Below the pieces are notes generated by a model. The model saw only the letters and a list, made by a program, of their open reading frames with translations. It made no database searches and was not told the origin of the DNA. Source: Alphaproteobacteria bacterium (GTDB taxonomy: Bacteria; Pseudomonadota; Alphaproteobacteria; Reyranellales; JAQSWP01). From it: a stretch of DNA of 48,296 nucleotides. The DNA is taken from contig JAQSWP010000011.1 in NCBI GenBank assembly GCA_029266575.1, forward strand, positions 1 through 48,296. The letters run 5' to 3'. Shown here piece by piece: positions 19,111 to 27,297 of this stretch. The translations under genes were made by a program, and so were the position numbers. Position 1 is the first letter of the stretch. Each line of letters begins with the position of its first letter.

Positions 19111-19647
19111 ATGACCAGCACTTTGCAATTCGTTGTTCCGTTGAAGGAATTGACCGCCGAACCGGTGGCGTTCGATCTGCAGGCAACTGCGGCCGAGCGG
19201 GAGGAGCTGCGCCGCCGCTTCGATCTGGTGGCGCGCAAAAACCTGGCTGCAGAAGGGACGATCTACCCGCTGCAAGGTGGGACCGGATTGCGTGTGGAGG
19301 GGCATCTCAAGGCAGAGGCGACCCAGAACTGCGTCGTCACGCTTGAGCCTGTGGTCCAGAAGATCGACGAGGATTTTGCCCTGGAATTCGGCGCCACCGG
19401 CGAGGTGATCGAAGCGGCGTCAGGTGAAATGGTCATAGTGGCCGATCAGGAGCAGCCTGAGCCCATGCCTGAGAACGGTTTGGACGTCGGCGGACTGGTC
19501 GCCGAACACCTGGCTTTGGCCATCGATCCCTATCCGCGCAAGGAAGGAGCCGATCTGCGGCAGCACCTGGACCGGCTTGGCATCGACGCTCAAGCCGGCA
19601 AACCAAACCCATTTGCAGCTCTGGAAGCTTTGAAAACAAAGGGTTAG
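19111..19647 (+). CDS. YceD/DUF177 family protein
   Basis: A 178-residue DUF177 protein, the family found immediately upstream of rpmF in most bacteria and implicated in 23S rRNA/ribosome metabolism. Seen here: PLKELTAEPVAFDLQATAAE, the conserved VEGHLKAEATQNCVVTLEPV where Cys is typical, and the acidic C-terminal NGLDVGGLVAEHLALAIDPYPRKEGA. GGAG sits 8 nt before ATG 19111. A longer frame upstream overlaps the previous gene and is not supported by homology. Confidence 0.92.
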   Translation: MTSTLQFVVPLKELTAEPVAFDLQATAAEREELRRRFDLVARKNLAAEGTIYPLQGGTGLRVEGHLKAEATQNCVVTLEPVVQKIDEDFALEFGATGEVIEAASGEMVIVADQEQPEPMPENGLDVGGLVAEHLALAIDPYPRKEGADLRQHLDRLGIDAQAGKPNPFAALEALKTKG

Positions 19648-19675
19648 GCTGGTTTTGGTGGTCGGGGGAAAGCCC

Positions 19676-19725
19676 TTGCCCGTACTGGGCAATTTGAGTA
19701 TTACAGGCGGCCCCCAAGGGGGGCC
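19676..19725 (+). promoter_or_regulatory. Probable rpmF promoter with a hairpin at the transcript start
   Basis: TTGCCC at 19676 and TATTAC at 19699 are spaced 17 nt, each matching four of six sigma70 consensus bases. Transcription would begin near 19711, inside a perfect 7-bp GC hairpin GGCCCCC-AAG-GGGGGCC (19709-19725). The rpmF ribosome site GGAG follows 5 nt after the hairpin. The hairpin could stabilise the mRNA 5' end or modulate L32 synthesis; this is inference. Confidence 0.5.
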
Positions 19726-19739
19726 TAACGGAGATTCCC

Positions 19740-19925
19740 ATGGCAGTTCCAAAGAAAAAGACGTCCAAGTCGCGTCGCAACATGCGCCGGTCGCACCATG
19801 CGCTGACGCCGTCGGCTTACGTCGAGTGCAAGAGCTGCGGCGAGTTGAAGCAGCCGCATCACGTGTGCGGCGCCTGCGGCCATTACGACGGTCGCGAAGT
19901 GAAGCCGACCACGGCGAACGCCTGA
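19740..19925 (+). CDS. rpmF: 50S ribosomal protein L32
   Basis: A 61-residue large-subunit protein. It starts [20 protein letters not shown] and carries a zinc ribbon with [17 protein letters not shown], so this is the zinc-binding (C+) form. The ribosome site is GGAG, 6 nt before ATG. It sits in the universal yceD-rpmF-plsX order, linking ribosome and phospholipid synthesis. Confidence 0.98.
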   Translation: MAVPKKKTSKSRRNMRRSHHALTPSAYVECKSCGELKQPHHVCGACGHYDGREVKPTTANA

Positions 19926-19968
19926 CGGCAGAGCCGCCCTTACGGCGGCCAATGAGCAGCGCCCCCGC

Positions 19969-21048
19969 GTGAACAAGAAGATCGTCATAGCGCTCGATGG
20001 CATGGGTGGCGACAACGCGCCGGCCATGGTCGTCAACGGGGCCCATATCGCGCTCGAGCGTTATCCGCAAACCGAGTTCCTGCTCTATGGCGACGAGGAG
20101 CGGCTGAAGCCGCTGCTGGCGCGCCATCGCGCGCTGCGCAAGGTGACGACCATCCATCACACGACCAGCGTGGTCAGTGGCGAGGACAAGCCATCCACCG
20201 CCCTGCGCAAGCGACGCGATTCCAGCATGTGGCAGGCGATCGCCGCGGTTGAAAGCGGTGCGGCGCATTGCGTCGTTTCGGCCGGCAATACCGGCGCGCT
20301 GATGGCGATGGCGAAATTCGTGCTGCGCACTTTGCCCGGCATCGACCGGCCGGCCATCGCCTCGTTCCTGCCGACGACGCGCGGCGAAACCGTGATGCTG
20401 GATCTCGGCGCCAATATCGAGGTCGATGCCAACAATCTGGTTGAGTTCGCCGTCATGGGCGAGGTCTTCGCCCGCACCGTGCTGGGCCTGACCAATCCGT
20501 CGGTCGGCTTGCTCAATGTCGGCCAGGAAGATCTGAAGGGGCATGACGAGCTGCGCGACGCGCACGCCATGCTCAAGCGCGAGAACCTGCCGGTCAATTA
20601 CCACGGTTTCGTCGAAGGCAACGATATCGGCGCCGGCACCGTTGACGTGGTGGTGACCGATGGTTTTACCGGCAACATCGCGCTCAAGACCATCGAGGGT
20701 ACGGCCAAGCTTTATACCGGCTTCGTGCGCGACGCCTTCCGCACTTCCAGCTTCGCCAAGATGGGCTATCTGCTGGCCAGCGGCGCCTGGCGCAAATTGC
20801 GCAAGCGCGTCGATCCACGCCGCTACAATGGCGGCGTGTTCCTTGGCCTCAATGGCGTCTGCGTCAAAAGCCATGGCGGCACCGACGCGCTGGGCTTCGC
20901 GCACGCCGTGGGTGTCGCCGTCGACATGGTGCGGTACAATTTCAACGAGTTGGTAACGGAAGACTTCAAGCGCCTGCGCGAGGCCCTGGGCTACGCGCAG
21001 GAGCAGGGCGCGGCCGCGGCGGCGGCGGTGCAGGCCGCCAGCACATGA
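19969..21048 (+). CDS. plsX: Phosphate acyltransferase PlsX
   Basis: Converts acyl-ACP to acyl-phosphate, the acyl donor for PlsY in phospholipid synthesis. The 359-residue product begins at GTG 19969: [17 protein letters not shown] matches the family N-terminus and no in-frame ATG lies upstream. Other motifs: [84 protein letters not shown], and [18 protein letters not shown]. The alanine-rich C-terminus is ordinary. The TGA overlaps the fabH ATG. Confidence 0.96.
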   Translation: MNKKIVIALDGMGGDNAPAMVVNGAHIALERYPQTEFLLYGDEERLKPLLARHRALRKVTTIHHTTSVVSGEDKPSTALRKRRDSSMWQAIAAVESGAAHCVVSAGNTGALMAMAKFVLRTLPGIDRPAIASFLPTTRGETVMLDLGANIEVDANNLVEFAVMGEVFARTVLGLTNPSVGLLNVGQEDLKGHDELRDAHAMLKRENLPVNYHGFVEGNDIGAGTVDVVVTDGFTGNIALKTIEGTAKLYTGFVRDAFRTSSFAKMGYLLASGAWRKLRKRVDPRRYNGGVFLGLNGVCVKSHGGTDALGFAHAVGVAVDMVRYNFNELVTEDFKRLREALGYAQEQGAAAAAAVQAAST

Positions 21049-22016
21049 TCCGCAGCCATATCGTCGGCTGCGGCGCTTACCTGCCAGGCAATCCGGTCAG
21101 CAACGCCGAGCTGGCGCGCCGGGTAGACACCAGCGACGAATGGATCCAGCAGCGCACCGGCATCACGCAGCGCTATCTCGCCGCCGATGGCGAACTGACG
21201 TCCGATCTGGCTCTGCAGGCGGCGCAACGCGCGCTCGATCACGCCGGCATGAAGGCGTCGGATATCGATCTGATCGTGCTGGGTACGGCAACGCCGGACG
21301 AGACCTTTCCCGCCACCGCCACCAAGGTGCAGGCCGGCCTCGGCATGACCCGCGGTGCTGCGTTCGACGTGCAGGCAGTGTGCTCGGGCTTCGTCTATGG
21401 GCTGTCGGTGGCCGACAGCATGATGAAGAATTCGATGGCGCAGACCGCTTTGGTGATCGGCGCCGAAACCTTCTCGCGCATTCTCGACTGGAACGATCGC
21501 ACCACCTGCGTGCTGTTCGGCGACGGCGCCGGGGCAGTCGTGTTGCAGGCCGGGCAGGGGCAAGGCACGCCGGCCGATCGTGGCGTGCTGTCCAACATCC
21601 TGCACTCTGACGGACGCCATCACGACCTGCTCTATGTCGATGGCGGCCCCTCGACGACCCAGAAAGCGGGTTTCCTGCGCATGCAGGGCAAGGAAGTCTT
21701 CAAGCACGCTGTGACCAACTTGGCCGACGTCGTGGGCGAAAGCCTTGCCGCAGCCGGCTTGACCACCGCCGATGTCGATTGGATCGTGCCGCACCAGGCC
21801 AATAAGCGCATTCTGGACGGCACTGCCCGCAAGCTTGGCATGTCACATGAGAAAATCGTCGTAACTGTCGATAAACATGCGAATACTTCGGCTGCGAGTA
21901 TCCCCCTGGCACTGGCGGAAGCGGTTGCCGATGGTCGCATAAAACGGGGCCAGGTGGTGCTGATGGAAGCCATGGGCGGCGGCCTGACTTGGGGCGCCAG
22001 CGTCACACGATGGTAG
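21045..22016 (+). CDS. fabH: Beta-ketoacyl-ACP synthase III
   Basis: Starts fatty acid synthesis by condensing acetyl-CoA with malonyl-ACP. The 323-residue product has the Cys-His-Asn triad: C113 in [12 protein letters not shown]250 in [12 protein letters not shown], and N280 in [24 protein letters not shown] and [10 protein letters not shown] are also typical. The ATG overlaps the plsX stop. It is followed by a 121-nt gap that holds the ihfA promoter. Confidence 0.97.
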   Translation: MIRSHIVGCGAYLPGNPVSNAELARRVDTSDEWIQQRTGITQRYLAADGELTSDLALQAAQRALDHAGMKASDIDLIVLGTATPDETFPATATKVQAGLGMTRGAAFDVQAVCSGFVYGLSVADSMMKNSMAQTALVIGAETFSRILDWNDRTTCVLFGDGAGAVVLQAGQGQGTPADRGVLSNILHSDGRHHDLLYVDGGPSTTQKAGFLRMQGKEVFKHAVTNLADVVGESLAAAGLTTADVDWIVPHQANKRILDGTARKLGMSHEKIVVTVDKHANTSAASIPLALAEAVADGRIKRGQVVLMEAMGGGLTWGASVTRW

Positions 22017-22083
22017 GCTGGTAGTTAATTTATCGCTCGATAGCCACACCGTAACTTAAACGTTTGCCGCCAATCCCCTGATA

Positions 22084-22112
22084 TTGACGGCTTTCCTTGC
22101 CAGACGTACCAT
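22084..22112 (+). promoter_or_regulatory. Probable sigma70 promoter for ihfA-merR
   Basis: TTGACG (five of six) at 22084 and TACCAT (four of six) at 22107 with a 17-nt spacer. Transcription would begin near 22119, about 20 nt before the ihfA start at 22138, giving a short leader with GGGGAG as ribosome site. Confidence 0.6.
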
Positions 22113-22137
22113 CTTCCCGGGACAGGGGAGCGTGGGC

Positions 22138-22461
22138 ATGGAAAACCGCACGATCACACGGGCTGACCTCAGCGAGGCCGTGTATCAAGAAGTCGGTCTG
22201 TCGCGCAATGAGTCGGCGGCATTGGTCGAGGTCGTCCTCGAGGAGATTTCGGCGGCTCTGACGCGTGGGGAATCGGTGAAAATCTCGTCGTTCGGCAGCT
22301 TTGCCGTGCGCGAGAAAGGCCAGCGTATTGGTCGTAATCCGAAGACCGGGCAGGAAGTACCGATCCTGCCGCGACGCGTCTTGGTGTTTCGCGCCTCCAA
22401 CGTCCTTAAATCCAAGATTAACAAGGCGTTAGGCGGCGAAACCAAGACGGCGTCTGAATAA
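22138..22461 (+). CDS. ihfA: Integration host factor subunit alpha
   Basis: DNA-bending nucleoid protein that acts as a heterodimer with IHF beta. The 107-residue product has the HU/IHF fold: [59 protein letters not shown], the DNA-intercalating arm around [14 protein letters not shown], and [18 protein letters not shown] 22138 follows GGGGAG. It is in the common fabH-ihfA-merR order, and its TAA overlaps the next ATG. Confidence 0.95.
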   Translation: MENRTITRADLSEAVYQEVGLSRNESAALVEVVLEEISAALTRGESVKISSFGSFAVREKGQRIGRNPKTGQEVPILPRRVLVFRASNVLKSKINKALGGETKTASE

Positions 22462-23024
22462 TGGCCACGAACCTTCAATCGGCGTCGGAGCGGCGCAACG
22501 AAAAATCAGCCCAGGCCTTCCGCACGATTTCGGAAGTCGCCACCGATTTGGATGTGCCGCAGCACGTGCTGCGCTTCTGGGAAAGCAAGTTCAACCAGGT
22601 CCGTCCGCTGAAACGCGGCGGTGGCCGGCGCTATTACCGGCCCGAAGATGTCGATCTGCTGCGCAAGATCCGCGGGCTGCTCTACGAGGACGGCTATACG
22701 ATCAAGGGCGTCCAGCGGCTGCTGCGCGAAAATCGCGGCCGCCTCGGCGCCGGCGAGCCGCCCTATAGCGAGGCCATTCGTGCCGACATGGTGCGCAATC
22801 CCGACAGCGTGCCGGCGGCACGGCCCGCGCCCGTCGCGCAACCCGAGCCGGTCCGCCCGCAACTGCTGCGGCCGGTGGCAGCGCCGGTCGAACCGGAGCC
22901 GAAAGCCGAAGCCGCTGCAGCCGGCCCGCGTCCATCAACAACGCTCGATCCGGCCAAGCGGCGCGAGCTGCAGGCGGTCATGAACGATCTGCAGTCCGCC
23001 CTGAAGCTGCTGCGCGGCGAATAG
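22461..23024 (+). CDS. MerR family transcriptional regulator
   Basis: A 187-residue regulator. The N-terminal MerR helix-turn-helix covers about residues 20-90: [40 protein letters not shown], and [21 protein letters not shown] proline/alanine-rich linker and a short C-terminal helix ([20 protein letters not shown]) follow. There are no metal-binding cysteines. This MerR is nearly always next to ihfA in alphaproteobacteria; its target is unknown to me. It overlaps the ihfA stop by one base (TAATG). Confidence 0.92.
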   Translation: MATNLQSASERRNEKSAQAFRTISEVATDLDVPQHVLRFWESKFNQVRPLKRGGGRRYYRPEDVDLLRKIRGLLYEDGYTIKGVQRLLRENRGRLGAGEPPYSEAIRADMVRNPDSVPAARPAPVAQPEPVRPQLLRPVAAPVEPEPKAEAAAAGPRPSTTLDPAKRRELQAVMNDLQSALKLLRGE

Positions 23025-23045
23025 ACGGCCAAGGATAACGGTAAT

Positions 23046-23076
23046 GGAGCGGATCTCGGGTCCGCTCCTTTCGTTT
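23046..23076 (+). terminator. Rho-independent terminator after merR
   Basis: An 8-bp stem GGAGCGGA/TCCGCTCC with a 7-nt loop, then TTTCGTTT, 22 nt after the merR stop. The stretch from here to the tRNA (23077-23204) shows no credible gene. Confidence 0.85.
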
Positions 23077-23204
23077 GCGGCGCCGGTTGCAGCTTCGGCC
23101 AGGGTGAGGAGGCGGTTGCATGCGGGAAACCCCGCGTCTATTGTCCGCCCGCGTCGGCGGTTGCACCCCCAACCCTAGCAAAACCGGCGCGATACCAAAT
23201 CGGT

Positions 23205-23281
23205 CGGAGCGTAGCGCAGTCTGGTAGCGCATCAGTCTGGGGGACTGGGGGTCGTGGGTTCGAATCCCGCCGCTCCGACCA
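23205..23281 (+). tRNA. tRNA-Pro(GGG)
   Basis: A full cloverleaf with acceptor stem CGGAGCG/CGCTCCG, D stem GCGC/GCGC, anticodon stem TCAGT/ACTGG, loop CTGGGGG with anticodon GGG at positions 34-36, T arm GTGGG-TTCGAAT-CCCGC, discriminator A and encoded CCA. It stands alone between merR and a DUF2165 gene. Confidence 0.97.
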
Positions 23282-23332
23282 TTTTTCCTGTGCCGCGAAG
23301 ACGTTCGGCCCCTGCCGGCCGGGGAGAGTCGC

Positions 23333-23842
23333 ATGATCGAGATGCGCTGGGCCAAGGTCGCCATGGTGAGCGGGCTAGCGTTGTTCGCGCTCCTGGTCTG
23401 TTTCAACAACCTGGTCGACTACGGCTCCAATTTCGCCTTCGTGCGCCATGTGCTGAGCATGGACACGACCTTTCCCGACAATGCGCTGCGCGGCCGCGCT
23501 ATCGCGAATGAGACGCTGCATCATGTCGCCTATGGCGCCATCATTTTCGGCGAGGCGGTCACGGGCATTCTGTTCGCCGCGGCGACCGTGATGCTGTTGC
23601 GGAATCTGCGCGCCCCGGCCGCTGACTTCCAGCGCGCCAAGCGCCTGGCCGTTTTGGGCGCCGCCTGCGGCTTCACCGTCTGGTTCACGGGCTTCATGGT
23701 GATCGGCGGCGAGTGGTTCGCCATGTGGCAATCGCCGCAGTGGAACGGGCAGCAGGCAGCGTTTCGCTTTTACGTCGCCATCCTGCTGGTCCTGATTTTC
23801 GTCTCGTTGCGGGACGAGGAATTGCCGGGAGCCTCTTCATAA
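23333..23842 (+). CDS. DUF2165 family small integral membrane protein
   Basis: A 169-residue protein with four predicted membrane segments (about residues 7-26, 63-88, 103-125, 140-158). FNNLVDYGSNFAFVRHVLSM followed by DTTFPDNALRGRAI is the DUF2165 hallmark, with GGEWFAMWQSPQWNGQQAAF near the end. Function is not known. The start ATG 23333 follows GGGGAG 8 nt upstream. It lies between tRNA-Pro and a histidine kinase; nothing links the two functionally. Confidence 0.88.
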   Translation: MIEMRWAKVAMVSGLALFALLVCFNNLVDYGSNFAFVRHVLSMDTTFPDNALRGRAIANETLHHVAYGAIIFGEAVTGILFAAATVMLLRNLRAPAADFQRAKRLAVLGAACGFTVWFTGFMVIGGEWFAMWQSPQWNGQQAAFRFYVAILLVLIFVSLRDEELPGASS

Positions 23843-24009
23843 GAGAGGGTTTCGCGGCAGCGACATACCTTCGTTTTTTAGCGCTTTTCGAACACCCGTT
23901 TGTCAATTTTCGCGATGCCACGAGTGCGACGGCGATACCGATTTACTCCCGCTACTGGGGACTGCATGATCGGCAAGAGGATGGGACGTTGGGACTCTCG
24001 GAATTGAAC

Positions 24010-25410
24010 ATGCGCCGCGTTTTGCGCGGCCAGGTCATCGCCTTGCTCGGCGTCGGCCTGGCGACGGCGCTGCGCTTTGCCCTCGAACTCGCCTGGCCCG
24101 GGGCGCTGGTACCGTTCGCCACTTATTTTCCGGCAGTCGTTGCGGTCGGGTACTACGGCGGCGCCTTTGCCTGCGGCAGCGCCATCGTTCTCAGCGTTCT
24201 CGCCGGCTGGTTCTTCTTCCTGCCGACGGCCATGAGCTTCGCCGTCGCAACCCCGGCCAACGTCGTCAATCTGATCCTCTTTGCCCTAGCGGCCATTTCC
24301 ATTGGCGCATTGGCGGTGTTGCTTAATTCGCGCATCGCCTTCGCGCGTCGCGTCGAAGCGCGGCTGCACCATGCGCACCTGGCCAGTGGCGTTGCGGATT
24401 GGGAATGGGATTTGCAGAACGATCGGGTCGTGTGGTCGCCGGCCCTCTACAAACTCCATGGGATGCCAACGGGAGATCTCAATCCGGACCCCAACACGGT
24501 CTTCAAATCGGTGCATGCCGAGGATCTTGCCCAAGTGCGGCATTCCCTGGCGCAGGCGCGCGATACCGGCGAGCCGCTGAGCATGGAGTATCGCGCCACG
24601 CAGCCCGACGGCACCGTGCGCTGGCTGTTGTGCCGAGCCGAGGCAGTGCGCAGCGAAGATGGCAAGCCGCTCAAACTGATCGGCACCCACGTCGACATCA
24701 CCTCGCGCAAGGAAGTGGAGCAGCAGCGCGAATTGCTGTTCCACGAGCTGAACCATCGCGTGAAGAACAATTTCCAGGTCATGGCCAGCCTGTTGCGCAT
24801 GCAGGCGGCGCGCGTGGGCGATTCGCCGGCGCGCGAGCATCTCAACAACGCCATGCGCCGCGTCATGACCATGGCCGAGGTCCACGGCTCGCTCTACAAG
24901 GCCGGCCATATCGACACGGTCGATTTCGCCGATTACATGCGCGATCTGTGCGAGAAAATTTCCAACTCGGTGCTGCTTAACAGCCGCGTCAAATGCCATG
25001 TGCGGGCCGAGAAGGCGGTGCTGAAGGTCGATCGCGCCATTCCGCTGGGGCTGGTGGTCAACGAACTGGTGATGAACGCCATCAAGCACGCCTTTCCCGG
25101 CGCCGCGGAAGGCGAGATCCACGTCACTTTCGCGCCGCGGGACGAGCGGTTCCTGCTGGCCGTTACCGATGATGGCGTCGGACTACCGCTTGAAACTGGT
25201 GATGGTGCGCCAGCCCCGGCACGGTTTAGCGGCGGGGTCGGTCTGGGCATGCGTCTGATCGAGGCTTTCACTCAGCAGGCCGGCGGTGAGCTGAAATTCG
25301 AGCGCGGCCGCAAAGGCGCGCACTTCGAAATCTGGCTGCCCAAGAACCTGTTCATCGCCTCCGATCTCGGCACCGGCAAGCCGGAAGCGAAGGCCGTCAA
25401 CAGCAACTAG
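24010..25410 (+). CDS. Membrane sensor histidine kinase (DUF4118 - PAS - HisKA_2 - HATPase)
   Basis: A 466-residue inner-membrane kinase. Four membrane segments (residues about 8-105) form a KdpD-like DUF4118 domain with YFPAVVAVGYYGGAFACG. A PAS/PAC domain (about 120-235, GVADWEWDLQNDRVVWSP to IGTHVDIT) follows. The HisKA_2 dimer domain has the phospho-acceptor His249 in FHELNHRVKNNFQVMASLLR. The ATPase has N-box NELVMNAIKHAF, TDDGVGLP and GVGLGMRLIE. ATG 24010 was chosen because the open frame upstream overlaps the DUF2165 gene. No response regulator is adjacent, so it is an orphan; this kinase class often acts in general stress or light/redox signalling. Its TAG stop is supplied by the palindromic element. 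Confidence 0.92.
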   Translation: MRRVLRGQVIALLGVGLATALRFALELAWPGALVPFATYFPAVVAVGYYGGAFACGSAIVLSVLAGWFFFLPTAMSFAVATPANVVNLILFALAAISIGALAVLLNSRIAFARRVEARLHHAHLASGVADWEWDLQNDRVVWSPALYKLHGMPTGDLNPDPNTVFKSVHAEDLAQVRHSLAQARDTGEPLSMEYRATQPDGTVRWLLCRAEAVRSEDGKPLKLIGTHVDITSRKEVEQQRELLFHELNHRVKNNFQVMASLLRMQAARVGDSPAREHLNNAMRRVMTMAEVHGSLYKAGHIDTVDFADYMRDLCEKISNSVLLNSRVKCHVRAEKAVLKVDRAIPLGLVVNELVMNAIKHAFPGAAEGEIHVTFAPRDERFLLAVTDDGVGLPLETGDGAPAPARFSGGVGLGMRLIEAFTQQAGGELKFERGRKGAHFEIWLPKNLFIASDLGTGKPEAKAVNSN

Positions 25411-25528
25411 AGCGGATCATGATTTGACGGAAGCGTGTTCGCTTCCGTCAAATCATGTGAATCCGCTCTACTCGTTAATGTTTTTGACGGGATCGCAAGC
25501 GATTCCGTCAAACCCTGATTTGCTCTAG
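25407..25528. repeat. Double-hairpin palindromic intergenic element, copy 2 (left arm of hairpin 2 truncated)
   Basis: A 122-nt relative of the element at 14084-14220 with the same CTAGAGC and GCTCTAG ends. Hairpin 1 (25409-25469) is complete, with an inner stem beginning CATGATTTGACGG. Hairpin 2 keeps its entire right arm, identical for about 40 nt to copy 1. It has lost about 14 nt (the AGAGCAAATCAGGG part) from its left arm, leaving only about 14 bp. The left edge forms the TAG stop of the histidine kinase. The right edge contains the stop codon of the convergent hydrolase gene (CTA at 25525-25527). Confidence 0.93.
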
Positions 25529-26466
25529 GACGGCGAGGCGACCGGACTGCCGGCGAGGAACGCATCAAGCCAGGCCAGCACGTCGACCTGAACATCTGCC
25601 CGGTTGATCTCGTTCAGCATTTCGTGCCGGCCGCCGGGATACAGCTTGACTGCCACATGCGTCATGCCATTGCCGCGATAGCCCTTCACCAGCTCCGACA
25701 GATTGACGCCGACGGGATCCTCGTCGCCGGAGAAGATCAGCACCGGCAACGCCTCCGGCACCCGATCGCGGTTCTTCTCCTTCGCCAGCGGCAGCAGCGC
25801 ATCGAGCAGATCGACCCAGAACTGGCTCGTGCAGAGAAAGCCACAGAGCGGGTCGGCGACATAGGCGTCGACCTGGGCGGTATCGCGCGACAGCCAGTCG
25901 AAATCCGTGCGATTGGGCGCGAAGCGCTTGTTGAACGGCCCGAACGATAGATCGGTCAACAGCTTGCTGCGCCCGTGCCGGCCCAGCCGCAGCCGCTCCA
26001 GCCGCGCCACCAGCCGACCGACACTGGCGAGACGCAGCGGTTTGCCGTTGCTGCCTGACAGAATCGCAGCATCCATCAGGCCGGGGCTTTCGTAGAGGAT
26101 TTGCTGGCCGACGAACGAGCCCATCGAATGGCCGAACAGGATGATCTTCAGTCCGGGATTGTTCTTGCGCGCCAGGCTCAGCCGCTCCCTCACATCGTCG
26201 ACGACTCTTTGCCAGCCGCCGCTCTCGGCGAAGAATCCCAGCTCGTCTTGCGCGCGCGCCGTTCTGCCGTGACCGCGATGATCGTGGGCTTCGACCAAAA
26301 TCCCATGTTGCGCCAGAAAGGACGCGAAAGCGTCATATCGCGCCGCATGCTCGGCCATGCCATGGGCGATGAAGAGCAGGGCGCGGGGTGTGCCGTTGGA
26401 CCGCCAGCGATAGGCAGCGAGCTCGACGCCGTCGCTGGCGCGAAAGCTTTCGCGCTCGAACGCCAT
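25525..26466 (-). CDS. Alpha/beta hydrolase, monoacylglycerol lipase-like
   Basis: A 313-residue serine hydrolase of the lysophospholipase/monoglyceride lipase group (Hydrolase_4). Oxyanion region IAHGMAEHAARYDAFASFLA and HDHRGHGRTA come first, then the nucleophile elbow GHSMGS with Ser114, an acidic residue in FSGDEDPVG, and the histidine in GGRHEMLNE. There is no signal peptide, so it is likely cytoplasmic. It starts 1 nt after the stop of a small unknown gene on the same strand, implying co-transcription. Its stop codon lies within the palindromic element. The substrate is inferred as a lipid ester only from the family. Confidence 0.9.
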   Translation of the reverse strand: MAFERESFRASDGVELAAYRWRSNGTPRALLFIAHGMAEHAARYDAFASFLAQHGILVEAHDHRGHGRTARAQDELGFFAESGGWQRVVDDVRERLSLARKNNPGLKIILFGHSMGSFVGQQILYESPGLMDAAILSGSNGKPLRLASVGRLVARLERLRLGRHGRSKLLTDLSFGPFNKRFAPNRTDFDWLSRDTAQVDAYVADPLCGFLCTSQFWVDLLDALLPLAKEKNRDRVPEALPVLIFSGDEDPVGVNLSELVKGYRGNGMTHVAVKLYPGGRHEMLNEINRADVQVDVLAWLDAFLAGSPVASPS

Positions 26467-26467
26467 C

Positions 26468-26749
26468 CTAGCCGCCGATGATGGTGCGTCCGGCCTCGGT
26501 CAGCTTGCAGACCAGCCAGTCGGGCTTGAGCTTGTTGGCAAACCATGGCTCGGCCCAGCCGGCCTCGATGCAGGCGCACACGATATCGTCTTCCACGCGC
26601 TGGCCATCGAGATCGAACAGCGGCAGCTTGCCGCCGGGCTGCCTTAGCCCGCGGCGCAAATAGACCGTCTGCGCGAGAGTTGGACTCGCGCGCAGCGCTG
26701 CAGGCGTCACCGACTCGGTCGGCAGCCTGACGACATTGCCCATTGCCAT
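26468..26749 (-). CDS. Small conserved-looking protein of unknown function, coupled to a hydrolase gene
   Basis: About 93 residues; I do not recognise the family. The sequence is rich in TVYLRRGLRQPGGKLPLFDL and ends DWLVCKLTEAGRTIIGG. That ending resembles the recognition helix and wing strand of a winged-helix fold, but the resemblance is weak. Starts GTG 26755, ATG 26749 and ATG 26743 are all possible; ATG 26749 has GGGGA 7 nt upstream. A good sigma70-like promoter lies at 26786-26814, and the next gene starts 1 nt after its stop. A two-gene operon is therefore likely. Confidence 0.7.
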   Translation of the reverse strand: MAMGNVVRLPTESVTPAALRASPTLAQTVYLRRGLRQPGGKLPLFDLDGQRVEDDIVCACIEAGWAEPWFANKLKPDWLVCKLTEAGRTIIGG

Positions 26750-26785
26750 TCCCACGTCCCCACGCAGAGTTGGCGTATAACATTA

Positions 26786-26814
26786 ACTTTACGTGAAAAA
26801 TCGCTTGGCGTCAA
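26786..26814 (-). promoter_or_regulatory. Probable sigma70 promoter for the small gene and hydrolase
   Basis: On the minus strand TTGACG (26814-26809) and TAAAGT (26791-26786) are separated by exactly 17 nt, five and four of six consensus bases. Transcription would begin near 26779, about 30 nt before the start codon. Confidence 0.6.
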
Positions 26815-26861
26815 AGAGATGGGGGATACTCTTCACGTTGCACTGCGGCAGGGAGGCGGCG

Positions 26862-27203
26862 ATGGATGAGTTCGTTTTCGTTTACATGACCACAGGCTCG
26901 CTCGAAGAAGCGCGTGCCATTGGCCGCCGCCTGGTCGAAGCGCGTCTGGCCGCCTGCGCCAACATCGTCCCCGGCATGGAATCGATCTACCATTGGCAGG
27001 GCAATGTAGAGGCGGCGCAGGAAACGGTGCTGATCGCCAAAACGCGAGCGGTGCTGGTGGATCAATTGACCGCCAAGGTGCGGGAGCTGCATTCCTACGA
27101 CTGCCCCTGCGTCGTTGTCCTCCCTATCAGTGGCGGAAATCCCGCCTATTTGCGCTGGCTTGGCAGCGAAACCACGGACATTGGCGGCACTGCGCTTGCC
27201 TAA
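26862..27203 (+). CDS. cutA: Divalent-cation tolerance protein CutA
   Basis: A 113-residue trimeric ferredoxin-fold protein linked to copper/divalent metal tolerance. The family pattern is clear: MTTGSLEEARAIGRRLVEAR, LAACANIVPGMESIYHWQGN, and VRELHSYDCPCVVVLPISGG. ATG 26862 has AGGGAGG 7 nt upstream. Upstream in-frame sequence is not part of the family. It is divergent from the small unknown gene. Confidence 0.94.
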   Translation: MDEFVFVYMTTGSLEEARAIGRRLVEARLAACANIVPGMESIYHWQGNVEAAQETVLIAKTRAVLVDQLTAKVRELHSYDCPCVVVLPISGGNPAYLRWLGSETTDIGGTALA

Positions 27204-27297
27204 GGCACATGGCGACCCTGCGAGACCTGCATTTGCCGCATGGCCATCGAACTGACAGAATTGCTGCCTCTTTTATAAGCCGGTCTACCGGCACGGG

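Noticed and set aside
23077-23204. Short open frame starting ATG 23119 upstream of tRNA-Pro
   Set aside because: It runs into the tRNA, has no homology, and follows a terminator.
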